Shown here in pieces: positions 6,325-12,770 of a DNA stretch of 12,770 bases (position 1 is its first letter; each line of letters begins with the position of its first letter). The notes beneath the pieces were generated by a model. That model was not told the origin of the DNA and did no database searches. It saw only the letters and a list, made by a program, of their open reading frames with translations. Both the position numbers and the translations under genes were made by a program. Source of the stretch: JBDTOX01 sp039933015 (GTDB lineage Bacteria > Pseudomonadota > Gammaproteobacteria > Burkholderiales > Methylophilaceae); the NCBI GenBank assembly GCA_039933015.1, contig JBDTOX010000190.1, positions 1 to 12,770 on the forward strand, written 5' to 3'.

Positions 6325-7634
6325 GCGGCCTGTTTGAACCCGTTAATCCGCAAGCGCCATTGGCAGAGCAGTTGCGTCCCAAAACACTGGGTGAGGTAGT
6401 CGGACAATCGCATCTGCTGGGTGAAGGCAAACCGCTGCGCCTGGCATTTGTTTCCGGCAAGCTGCCATCAATGATTCTGTGGGGCCCGCCCGGCGTTGGC
6501 AAAACGACTTTGGCACGCCTGATAGCCAATGCAGCTGATGCTGAGTTTATTCCGCTTTCCGCGGTGCTGGCTGGCGTTAAGGATATTCGTGATGCAGTGC
6601 AGCTCGCCGAGCATGCCCTGCAGCAATCCGGTCGTCGTACCATCATGTTTGTGGATGAGGTGCACCGTTTTAACAAGTCGCAGCAGGATGCTTTTCTGCC
6701 TTTTGTCGAGAGCGGGCTGCTGACTTTTATTGGAGCAACTACTGAAAATCCCTCGTTCGAGGTTAACAGTGCGCTTTTAAGCCGGGCGCAGGTATTTGTG
6801 CTCAACGCCTTATCAGAAGCAGAGTTGGGCCAATTACTAGAGCGTGCGCTGCAAGCAGCAGGCCAAGGATTGACGGTGGATGCGGGCGTGAAGGAGCAGG
6901 TGCTGGTTTATGCCGATGGCGATGCACGGCGCCTGTTCAATTTCCTTGAAGGGCTGTTCAACGCCGCCCAGTCTGCAGGCCTTAGCAATATAGACGAGGC
7001 TTTTCTGCAAAGCACCATGGCCAGCAAGCTGCGCCGCTTCGACAAAGGCGGAGAAGCTTTTTACGACCAGATTTCCGCGCTGCATAAATCGGTACGCGGT
7101 TCTAACCCCGATGCTGCTCTTTACTGGTTTTTGCGTATGCTGGATGGCGGTGCCGATCCCTTGTATCTCGGCCGGCGCGTTATCCGCATGGCGATTGAAG
7201 ACATAGGTTTAGCCGATCCGCGCGCACAAAGCATGGCACTGGAAGCCTGTGAAATTTACGAGCGCCTGGGTTCACCAGAAGGCGAACTGGCGTTATCCAA
7301 CGCAGTGCTATACCTTGCCGTTGCTCCCAAGAGCAATGCCTCATACAACGCTTATAATCAGGCCAAGGCTTTTGTAGGTAATGATAAATCACGCCCGGTG
7401 CCGCTACACCTGCGTAATGCGCCTACCAAGCTCATGAAGGCGCTGGATTATGGCAAAGAATACCGCTATGCCCACAATGAGCCGGACGCCTACGCTGCCG
7501 GCGAGAGCTATTTGCCGGACGATATGCCCGCCGTGCATTTTTATGAGCCCACCTCACGCGGTCTGGAAGGTAAAATTAGCGAAAAATTGGCGCATCTGCG
7601 CGAATTAGATAAACAGGCCAAAAAGAAGAAGTAA
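6321..7634 (+). CDS. rarA: Replication-associated recombination protein RarA (MgsA), AAA+ ATPase
   Basis: RarA is a clamp-loader-like AAA+ ATPase that acts at stalled replication forks with the single-strand-binding protein. The 437-residue protein has family length. It shows Walker A GPPGVGKT at residues 55-62, Walker B with VDE at 111-113 followed by VHRFNKSQQDAFLP, a sensor 1 region around GATTENPS at 138-145, and the C-terminal tetramerisation region with KSVRGSNPDAALYW and VGNDKSRPVPLHLRNAPT. The start is GTG at 6321, supported by AGAGG at 6311-6315 five bases upstream and by the family start MSGLFEP. It overlaps the preceding small ORF by four bases and is followed by serS after 11 bases, so it is part of a tight operon. 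Confidence 0.97.
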   Translation: MSGLFEPVNPQAPLAEQLRPKTLGEVVGQSHLLGEGKPLRLAFVSGKLPSMILWGPPGVGKTTLARLIANAADAEFIPLSAVLAGVKDIRDAVQLAEHALQQSGRRTIMFVDEVHRFNKSQQDAFLPFVESGLLTFIGATTENPSFEVNSALLSRAQVFVLNALSEAELGQLLERALQAAGQGLTVDAGVKEQVLVYADGDARRLFNFLEGLFNAAQSAGLSNIDEAFLQSTMASKLRRFDKGGEAFYDQISALHKSVRGSNPDAALYWFLRMLDGGADPLYLGRRVIRMAIEDIGLADPRAQSMALEACEIYERLGSPEGELALSNAVLYLAVAPKSNASYNAYNQAKAFVGNDKSRPVPLHLRNAPTKLMKALDYGKEYRYAHNEPDAYAAGESYLPDDMPAVHFYEPTSRGLEGKISEKLAHLRELDKQAKKKK

Positions 7635-7645
7635 GTGGAGATTAA

Positions 7646-8935
7646 ATGTTAGACATTCAGCAGTTAAGAAACGATTTAGACAACGTAGTGGCGAAACTTG
7701 CTTCGCGTGGTTTTGAGTTTGATGGCGCCGCATTTACTGCATTGGAGCAGGAGCGCAAGCTGGTGCAAACTCGCACGCAAGATCTACAGGCCAAACGCAA
7801 CGCCACCTCCAAGCAGATTGGTATCGCAAAATCCAAGGGCCAGGATGTCAGCGGCATCCTGGCTGAGGTCGCTGGCCTGGGTGATCAGCTCAAGGCTGAT
7901 GAAGAGCTGCTAGGTGTCATCCAGAGCAAGATGCAGGAGTTACTGCTGAACGTACCCAATCTGCCGCATGAGAGTGTGCCGGTGGGTGACTCTGAGACGG
8001 ATAACGTTGAAGTGCGCAGGGTTGGGACCCCACGGATTTTTGATTTCGAAATCAAAGACCATACCGATGTCGGCACGCCTCTGGGCCTAGATTTTGATAC
8101 GGGCACCAAGCTTGCAGGCGCACGTTTTACTGTAATGCGCGGCCAGGTTGCGCGTTTACATCGTGCGCTTGCGCAGTTCATGCTGGATACACAAACTACA
8201 GAGCATGATTACACCGAATACTATACGCCGTATATCGTTAACGCCGACACCTTGCGCGGCACCGGGCAATTGCCAAAATTCGAGGCGGATTTATTTGCTG
8301 TGCAAAAAGGCGGGCAAGAGGGCGAAGGGGAGTCCTTATACCTGATTCCTACCGCGGAAGTCACACTTACCAACACCGTGCGCGATGCAATCGTGCCGCT
8401 GGAATCGTTGCCCATCAAGCTGACTGCGCACACCCCATGCTTCCGCTCTGAGGCGGGCTCCTACGGCCGCGATACGCGCGGCATGATACGCCAGCACCAG
8501 TTTGATAAAGTTGAGATGGTGCAGATTGTGCACCCGGAAAAGAGCTATGAAGCGCTGGAAGAAATGGTCGGCCATGCGGAGAACATCCTCACAGTATTGA
8601 AATTACCGTACCGCGTGGTTGCTTTGTGTACAGGTGATATGGGTTTTGGTGCTGCCAAGACCTATGATCTGGAAGTCTGGTTGCCTGCGCAAAATACGTA
8701 TCGCGAGATTTCTTCCGTATCCAATTGCGAGGCGTTCCAGGCGCGTCGTCTACAAGCGCGTTTCCGTAATGAAAACGGCAAGCCGGAGCTGGTGCATACG
8801 CTGAATGGCTCAGGTTTGGCAGTAGGCCGCACGCTGGTGGCTGTGCTGGAGAATTATCAGAACGCTGATGGCAGTGTCACGGTGCCAGAAGTCTTGCGCC
8901 CTTACATGGGCGGTATCGATATATTGAAAGCTTAA
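7646..8935 (+). CDS. serS: Serine--tRNA ligase (seryl-tRNA synthetase)
   Basis: SerS is the class II synthetase that charges tRNA-Ser with serine. The 429-residue protein has the family layout: an N-terminal long coiled-coil arm (about 1-110, with KLVQTRTQDLQAKRNATSKQ) that grips the long variable arm of tRNA-Ser, and a catalytic domain with motif 2 (FRSEAGSYGRDTRG from residue 266) and motif 3 (GSGLAVGRTLVAVLENYQ from residue 388, with its conserved Arg at 395). The ATG at 7646 has a GGAG site (gtggagattaaatg). It is the last gene of the plus-strand block, and its TAA stop lies inside the 50-bp palindrome. A tRNA-Ser gene lies 3.4 kb to the right, probably by coincidence. Confidence 0.98.
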   Translation: MLDIQQLRNDLDNVVAKLASRGFEFDGAAFTALEQERKLVQTRTQDLQAKRNATSKQIGIAKSKGQDVSGILAEVAGLGDQLKADEELLGVIQSKMQELLLNVPNLPHESVPVGDSETDNVEVRRVGTPRIFDFEIKDHTDVGTPLGLDFDTGTKLAGARFTVMRGQVARLHRALAQFMLDTQTTEHDYTEYYTPYIVNADTLRGTGQLPKFEADLFAVQKGGQEGEGESLYLIPTAEVTLTNTVRDAIVPLESLPIKLTAHTPCFRSEAGSYGRDTRGMIRQHQFDKVEMVQIVHPEKSYEALEEMVGHAENILTVLKLPYRVVALCTGDMGFGAAKTYDLEVWLPAQNTYREISSVSNCEAFQARRLQARFRNENGKPELVHTLNGSGLAVGRTLVAVLENYQNADGSVTVPEVLRPYMGGIDILKA

Positions 8936-8981
8936 CACTGCCCTCCTCGAGGGCTGCAGCCCTCGAGGAGGGCAGTGTTAA
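8932..8981. terminator. Perfect 50-bp palindrome between convergent genes, probable bidirectional terminator
   Basis: All 25 base pairs match around a centre between 8956 and 8957 (CTGCAG), with no mismatch and no natural loop. It holds the serS stop TAA (8933-8935) and, symmetrically, the stop of the minus-strand antiporter gene (8978-8980 on the plus strand). In RNA from either strand it would form a very stable, GC-rich hairpin ending in CAGTGTTAA. There is no run of T after either arm, so it is not a textbook intrinsic terminator. Each arm also contains the smaller palindrome CCTCGAGG (8945-8952 and 8961-8968). Its position between two converging genes supports a terminator role. Confidence 0.75.
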
Positions 8982-10732
8982 TGCTCGTCTTTATCCTGGT
9001 GTAGAGTTTCCAGCAAGATGATCTGCAATCGGTAGTGTATGCGTATGAACCAGTGCCGCAGCAATACAATCAGCAAGCCTGCGATGATTAATACCAGCAG
9101 CAAAAACTTGATAGGCGGCACCATGCCCAGGCTCAGCGCAGCAAGCAGTATCAATATACCGGCTACTGCGGCTGCAGGGATTGCTTCCGAGATGATCCGG
9201 CGGGCTTTTTCGCCTTGTACTGCTTCCATATTCTGAGTGCCGTGGTCAGCCATTAACAGGCTCAATGCCTGTACCTTTCTATATACCGCAATCAGGAAAG
9301 GCGACGAGAGCACGAGTGCCGTTCCCCAGACTAGTGATTTTTGCCAGACCAGAGTATCTGCCCACTCCGGTAAGGTAAGGCGGGTGGAGCCGATCAGCCA
9401 TCTGCCGCCAATGAAGATCGCGCTCACCAGGCATAAATTCACAAATATCTGCAGCAGTATTTTATGGTACAGGCCTGCAAGCAGGGCGCGGTCGCCCTGC
9501 GGTTGTGCACTTTGCAGCCATGCGCGATATAGCGCAAAAGATTGAGCGATTTTTTCCGGAATTGCACGCGCAAGGATTTTGGATAGCGGGTCTGCAGCCT
9601 TGATCAGATAGGGGGTTAATAGTGTTGTAATCACCGACGTGGCGACGGCAATCGGGTAAAGGAAATGGCTGATCACGCCTAGCGAAAGGCCGAGCGTGGC
9701 AATAATAAAAGAGAACTCGCCTATTTGCGCCAACCCCATGCCCACCCGCAGAGAAGTGGTCCCATTGTGCCCAGCCAGCATGACGCCCAGTGTGCGCGAG
9801 CTGATTTTTCCAATAATCACGGCAATCGTAACCAGGATAATAGGTTGTGCATATGTCACTACCGCGTGCGGGTCGAGCAGCAGGCCGATGGCGACGAAAA
9901 AGATGGCGCTGAACATATCGCGTATAGGTGCAGCAAGCCGCTCTATGGCCTTGATTTGTCGCGATTCCGCCATGATGGCGCCGATCATGAAGGCCCCCAG
10001 CGCCACGCTGTAATCCAGCTTGATAACGAGCAGGCAAAAGCCAAAAAGCAGTCCCAGTACGGTTATCAGTAACATTTCATCGTGCTTGAAGCTTGCTACA
10101 TAATGCAGCAGTTTGGGCACCAGCAATATGCCAAGCACTAATGCAACGACCATGAAGAGCGTCAGTTTGGCGAGGGTAGCAGTAGCGTCCCATGTGCTTA
10201 CGGTGCCGGTGACTGCCATGCCGGAGAGTAGCGCGATTATGCCAATGGCAAGAATGTCTTCCACGATGAGGATGCCAAAAACTAGGTGCGCGAAGCGCTC
10301 ACGCTTCATATTCAGCTCTTCCAATGTCTTGACGATAATGGTGGTGGAGGAAATGGACAGCATGGCACCGAGGAAGATGGAATCCATGGTCTTCCAGCCA
10401 AAATAGCGGCCTATCTCATACCCTATCCAGACCATCACGATGATTTCTGTCAATGCCCCAATAACCGCAGTGGCACCCACAGCGCGTAGTTTACGCAGGC
10501 TAAATTCCAGGCCTAGTGAAAACATTAAAAAGACAATACCAAGCTCGGCCAAGGTCTCTATGGTTTGCTGATCATTAATGAGCGTATAGGGCGGCGTATG
10601 CGGGCCGATAAGCAGTCCTGCCAGGATATAGCCCAGCACCACCGGCTGCTTGAGGCGGTGGAAGATGATGGTGACGGCACCAGCCACCATCATGATTACA
10701 GCCAGGTCCTGGATAAATGATAGTGCATGCAT
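8978..10732 (-). CDS. Monovalent cation:proton antiporter, CPA2 family, without RCK domain
   Basis: This is an inner-membrane protein of the Kef/CPA2 antiporter family, which exchanges K+ or Na+ for protons. Of 584 residues, about the first 385 form the multi-span antiporter core, with GYILAGLLIGPHTPPYTL (34-51), the FSLGLEFSLRKL stretch (71-82), ISSTTIIVKTLEE (127-139) and the acidic pair in GILIVEDILAIGI (from 153). KefB and KefC carry a nucleotide-binding TrkA-N/RCK domain after the core; here there is instead a region of about 200 residues with three to four further membrane segments, ending in a charged tail (HQDKDEH). Substrate and gating are therefore open. It starts at ATG 10732 with GGAAAG about 12 bases upstream, 26 bases after mltF, so the two are probably one transcript. 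Its stop lies in the palindrome shared with serS. Confidence 0.88.
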   Translation of the reverse strand: MHALSFIQDLAVIMMVAGAVTIIFHRLKQPVVLGYILAGLLIGPHTPPYTLINDQQTIETLAELGIVFLMFSLGLEFSLRKLRAVGATAVIGALTEIIVMVWIGYEIGRYFGWKTMDSIFLGAMLSISSTTIIVKTLEELNMKRERFAHLVFGILIVEDILAIGIIALLSGMAVTGTVSTWDATATLAKLTLFMVVALVLGILLVPKLLHYVASFKHDEMLLITVLGLLFGFCLLVIKLDYSVALGAFMIGAIMAESRQIKAIERLAAPIRDMFSAIFFVAIGLLLDPHAVVTYAQPIILVTIAVIIGKISSRTLGVMLAGHNGTTSLRVGMGLAQIGEFSFIIATLGLSLGVISHFLYPIAVATSVITTLLTPYLIKAADPLSKILARAIPEKIAQSFALYRAWLQSAQPQGDRALLAGLYHKILLQIFVNLCLVSAIFIGGRWLIGSTRLTLPEWADTLVWQKSLVWGTALVLSSPFLIAVYRKVQALSLLMADHGTQNMEAVQGEKARRIISEAIPAAAVAGILILLAALSLGMVPPIKFLLLVLIIAGLLIVLLRHWFIRIHYRLQIILLETLHQDKDEH

Positions 10733-10758
10733 CAGTTAAATCTTTCCAGTTACCTGAG

Positions 10759-12183
10759 TTATCGGGACATTCGCGGCGTGGTGATATAACGTGGGCTTAG
10801 TGCTGTCAGGTTGAAACTCGGCAATATCGATTCGTGTTTGGGTTCGTGCTTCTCCAGTATCTGGTGGTAAGTGCGCACCGATTCAACAAAAATCACGGGC
10901 GCACCGCCTCGCGCATAGCCGTATTTGAGTGTGGAGTGATACTCAGCTTTGTTGAGTAGCGGCAGTGTTTTCTTGATATCAGCCCAGCTATCTGGATTGA
11001 GCTTCAAACGCTTTGCTAAAACACGTGCATCTTCCAGATGAGCAAAACCAATATTGTAGGCAGCAAGTGCCATCCAAGTGCGGTCAGGTTCCTCTATGCG
11101 CTTGGGGATCTGATCTTTAAGCGTCAGTACATAACGTGCTCCAGCAATAATGCTTTGCTTAGGGTCAAGACGGTCTGTGACGCCAAGCCGGTCTGCAGTA
11201 TCTTCTGTCAGCATCATCAGGCCGCGTACATTGGTCGGTGAGGTGCTAAAGCGATCCCAATGCGATTCCTGATAGCTAATCGCGGCCAATAAACGCCAAT
11301 CCAGCGCGGTCAACTCCTGCGCTTGCTTAAACAGGCTAACGTACTGCGGCATGATAGTGTGTGAACGCTTGAGAAAAGCGGATACATCCACCGGATTCAA
11401 GCGTTCCAGGTGGCCATAATAGCGATCGAGTAAATTGCGCAGGGTGCCATCTTTCTTGATGCGGGCCAAGAACTCATTGGCTTTTTGATACAGCCATGGA
11501 TCGCCGTTTTTGGGGAAGGCCCAGGCGATTTTTTCTGGCTCGCCCAGCGCCATTCCTACCCCCAGGTTAGGGTGATAATTCTGCTCTATGGATACCAGTT
11601 GGCTATCTGCCACGGTGTAATCCAGTGTTGCTTCGGCCACTTGCTCCAGCAGTTCATCCGAATCGACATTGCCTAGCTCTTGCCAACGCAGGGCGGGTAC
11701 GGATACTTTCAGGGCGGCCAAGCGCTCTGCGTAGCTGGTTCCAGCAGGTATGGTAAGGCTGTGGCCAATTAAATCCTGCGCCGTCTTGGGCATATTTTTT
11801 TGATCTATGTTGTATACAACTTGCTGCTGAACATCTTGATAGGGCACGCTAAACCGCACCAAATGCTGGCGCAGGCGGGTAATGCTGAGATCGGCTGCCG
11901 CCAGATGCGCCTTGCCTTTGAGCAAGGTGGGGATGACTTGTGTGATATTACCTACCACCAGAAACTTGACGCTGTAATCTGGCCCGAGGTCTTTGATGAA
12001 TAATTTGGCTAAATCATATTCCAGCCCGGAAAATTCGTTATCGCCACTGACGTAATAAGTGTTGGGGCTGTTAGTCGTCACAACTACCAGTTCCTTGCTC
12101 TGGCTTACCTCGGGCAGAGGTTTAGGAGGTTTGTGGCAGCTAGCCAGCGTGAGCATGGCGAGCAAAATAAGGAGCGTGCGCAT
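10759..12183 (-). CDS. mltF: Membrane-bound lytic murein transglycosylase F
   Basis: MltF cleaves the glycan strands of peptidoglycan, forming 1,6-anhydro ends, at the inner face of the outer membrane. From the ATG at 12183 the 474-residue product opens with a lipoprotein signal (MRTLLILLAMLTLASC) with lipobox LASC and the lipid-bearing Cys at residue 16; the residue after it is His, not Asp, which fits sorting to the outer membrane. Residues about 30-260 form a solute-binding-protein-like domain (ELVVVTTNSPNTYYV onward). About 275-420 is the SLT lysozyme-like domain with the catalytic Glu at 306 in YQESHWD, then NVRGLMMLT and AAYNIG. A TTG six codons upstream is possible but would spoil the signal peptide. 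It is the first gene of a probable pair with the antiporter. Confidence 0.94.
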   Translation of the reverse strand: MRTLLILLAMLTLASCHKPPKPLPEVSQSKELVVVTTNSPNTYYVSGDNEFSGLEYDLAKLFIKDLGPDYSVKFLVVGNITQVIPTLLKGKAHLAAADLSITRLRQHLVRFSVPYQDVQQQVVYNIDQKNMPKTAQDLIGHSLTIPAGTSYAERLAALKVSVPALRWQELGNVDSDELLEQVAEATLDYTVADSQLVSIEQNYHPNLGVGMALGEPEKIAWAFPKNGDPWLYQKANEFLARIKKDGTLRNLLDRYYGHLERLNPVDVSAFLKRSHTIMPQYVSLFKQAQELTALDWRLLAAISYQESHWDRFSTSPTNVRGLMMLTEDTADRLGVTDRLDPKQSIIAGARYVLTLKDQIPKRIEEPDRTWMALAAYNIGFAHLEDARVLAKRLKLNPDSWADIKKTLPLLNKAEYHSTLKYGYARGGAPVIFVESVRTYHQILEKHEPKHESILPSFNLTALSPRYITTPRMSR

Positions 12184-12309
12184 CAGCCAAGTTTCCCCCA
12201 AGTTTGCTGGCTTTGTCCAGTCTGATATTTGCGCAGGAATCGCAGCCGAAGCTCGGCAGAAAGAGCTTCCGATGTTAGAATGGCAAGCCTTGCGATAAGC
12301 GGGTAAAGC
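12184..12309. promoter_or_regulatory. Divergent promoter region between mltF and tRNA-Ser
   Basis: This 126-base gap must hold the mltF promoter (minus) and the tRNA promoter (plus). A TAGAAT hexamer at 12276-12281, 28 bases before the mature tRNA, is a candidate -10, but I see no good -35 at 17 bases. An inverted repeat GAAGCTC (12248-12254) and GAGCTTC (12263-12269) with an 8-base spacer sits just upstream of it and may be an operator or chance. Confidence 0.3.
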
Positions 12310-12400
12310 GGAGAGGTGGCAGAGTGGTCGAATGCGCCGGACTCGAAATTCGGTTTACAGTTTTGCTGTAACGTGGGTTCGAATCCCACCCTCTCCGCCA
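12310..12400 (+). tRNA. tRNA-Ser, anticodon CGA (reads UCG)
   Basis: A complete 91-base class II tRNA. The acceptor stem pairs GGAGAGG (12310-12316) with CCTCTCC (12390-12396); discriminator G 12397 and an encoded CCA (12398-12400) follow. The anticodon loop CTCGAAA (12342-12348) is closed by CCGGA and TTCGG, giving anticodon CGA at 12344-12346. The long variable arm typical of serine tRNAs forms TACAG/CTGTA, and the T arm is GTGGG-TTCGAAT-CCCAC. All stems are intact, so if an element has inserted at its 3' end it has restored the tRNA. Confidence 0.97.
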
Positions 12401-12407
12401 CAGGCTC

Positions 12408-12424
12408 ATTATATTAAATATAAT
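12408..12424. repeat. Perfect AT-only palindrome just after the tRNA
   Basis: ATTATATT and AATATAAT (8-bp arms) flank one central A, seven bases after the CCA end. It contains no G or C. It may be part of the recombination or host-factor binding region of the putative integrated element, or a simple AT-rich spacer. Confidence 0.5.
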
Positions 12425-12485
12425 CAATAGCTTACAGCACGTTTGAATTTTTTGTTAGTCATGATGGATGACCACTTTTGATGTC

Positions 12486-12505
12486 CATTTTTGAAAGCAA
12501 AAATG
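12486..12505. promoter_or_regulatory. 7-bp inverted repeat covering the integrase start codon
   Basis: CATTTTT (12486-12492) and AAAAATG (12499-12505) flank GAAAGC, and the ATG of the integrase frame is the last three bases of the right arm. In mRNA this would put the start codon in a weak A/U hairpin. It could tune translation or serve as a binding site; chance is possible given the AT content. Confidence 0.35.
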
Positions 12506-12770
12506 AAGCTTGCGTCTCACCTTTGGCAGTCCAGCCTCGGCATTTTTTACATACGCTTCAAGACAAAAACTAGCGAGATAAAGCGCAGTTTGCGCACACG
12601 CGATCCGCATATCGCTAAAATGCTAAGTTATCAATATAACTATCTAAGACAGTCAATGAATCCCGATGATTTACTTAAGAAGATGCAAAGCGGACAAATT
12701 AGCGAGTGGAAACTAAAACAATCCGGTGAATCTGTTGAGATTGAAACCGACGGCAGCGAAGCAGATCACA
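12503..12770 (+). CDS. Site-specific integrase, N-terminal fragment (gene runs off the right edge)
   Basis: The frame from ATG 12503 is open to the window end, giving 89 residues. The start (HLWQSSLGIFYIRFK, then EIKRSLRTRDPHIAK) matches the short N-terminal domain seen in many phage and island tyrosine recombinases (DUF6538-like): a strand pair around G-I-F/Y-Y-F-R followed by a K-R-S-L-x-T-R-D motif. The later stretch ending in VEIETDGSEADH also resembles the segment before the core-binding domain in that group. The catalytic domain with R, H and Y is not in the window, so the assignment rests on the N-terminus and on position just after a tRNA gene. An in-frame TTG at 12491 is an alternative start; MNPDDLL at 12656 would cut off the conserved part. 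No strong ribosome site is visible. Confidence 0.7.
   Translation, partial: MKLASHLWQSSLGIFYIRFKTKTSEIKRSLRTRDPHIAKMLSYQYNYLRQSMNPDDLLKKMQSGQISEWKLKQSGESVEIETDGSEADH

Larger units (their letters stand above)
12376..12770. mobile_element. Left edge of a putative tRNA-Ser-integrated element (incomplete)
   Basis: The tRNA-Ser(CGA) 3' half is followed by about 100 bases with no gene and then by an integrase-like frame running outward to the window end. That is the usual arrangement of islands and prophages that insert in the 3' end of a tRNA gene, with the attachment core normally within the T arm and acceptor region. The matching repeat of the tRNA end, needed to prove the element, would lie outside this window, so its length and cargo are unknown. 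The 12401-12502 stretch is visibly more AT-rich than the housekeeping genes to the left and has several small inverted repeats (12408-12424, 12458-12472, 12486-12505). Confidence 0.55.

Noticed and set aside
6290..6805. 171-codon minus-strand frame opposite rarA
   Set aside because: Antisense to the conserved Walker region of rarA and without recognisable motifs.
9462..10037. 191-codon minus-strand frame inside the antiporter gene
   Set aside because: Shifted-frame shadow of the antiporter, with low-complexity Arg/His/Ala-rich sequence and no family signal.
12184..12201. TTG start for mltF six codons upstream
   Set aside because: It would add GETWL in front of a perfect lipoprotein signal peptide; the ATG at 12183 is better.
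12183..12401. 72-codon minus-strand frame beginning MAERVGFEPT
   Set aside because: It is the antisense of the tRNA-Ser gene. This exact kind of peptide is a well-known false annotation opposite serine tRNAs.
12481..12570. ATG at 12481 opening a frame MSIFESKNEAC
   Set aside because: The frame closes after about 29 codons and has no similarity to any family I know; the overlapping frame from 12503 has the integrase signature.
1..12770. CRISPR array, insertion sequence or toxin-antitoxin module
   Set aside because: No regularly spaced repeats, transposase motifs or paired small genes of known type were found on either strand.

Overview
The window reads as chromosomal DNA of a betaproteobacterium, most likely in the Nitrosomonadales/Methylophilales neighbourhood. 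This rests on gene content and protein style (oxyR next to dps and trxB, ftsK-lolA-rarA-serS in a row, moderate GC) and not on a marker gene. Most of it is housekeeping sequence. The right edge looks like the start of an integrated element.

Left part (1-3018, all minus strand): a 5' fragment of a Smr-domain gene, thioredoxin reductase trxB, a Dps gene broken by two single-base deletions, and the peroxide sensor oxyR. OxyR, Dps and TrxB are classic partners in the peroxide response. A candidate OxyR site and sigma70-like promoter precede dps, and a perfect 9-bp inverted repeat sits across its predicted transcription start.

Middle part (3167-8935, all plus strand): ftsK (chromosome segregation translocase), lolA (lipoprotein carrier), a small unrecognised ORF that overlaps the next start by 4 bases, rarA (replication-fork ATPase) and serS (seryl-tRNA synthetase). 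Spacing is tight and the block is probably co-transcribed. It ends in a perfect 50-bp palindrome that contains the stop codons of both serS and the convergent antiporter gene.

Right part (8978-12183, minus strand): mltF (lytic transglycosylase lipoprotein) followed 26 bases later by a CPA2-family cation:proton antiporter that lacks the usual C-terminal RCK domain. Divergent to these is a complete tRNA-Ser(CGA) with encoded CCA. About 100 bases after it an open frame running off the window edge (12503-12770) has the N-terminal signature of a tyrosine-recombinase-type integrase. The tRNA plus outward-running integrase is the layout of a tRNA-targeted genomic island or prophage, whose cargo lies to the right of this window.

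The points most worth a second look are the double frameshift in dps, the exact palindrome joining two stop codons, the small ORF between lolA and rarA, and the integrase start beside tRNA-Ser. I saw no CRISPR array, no complete insertion sequence and no rRNA. I did not find a demonstrably new multi-gene system inside these limits.
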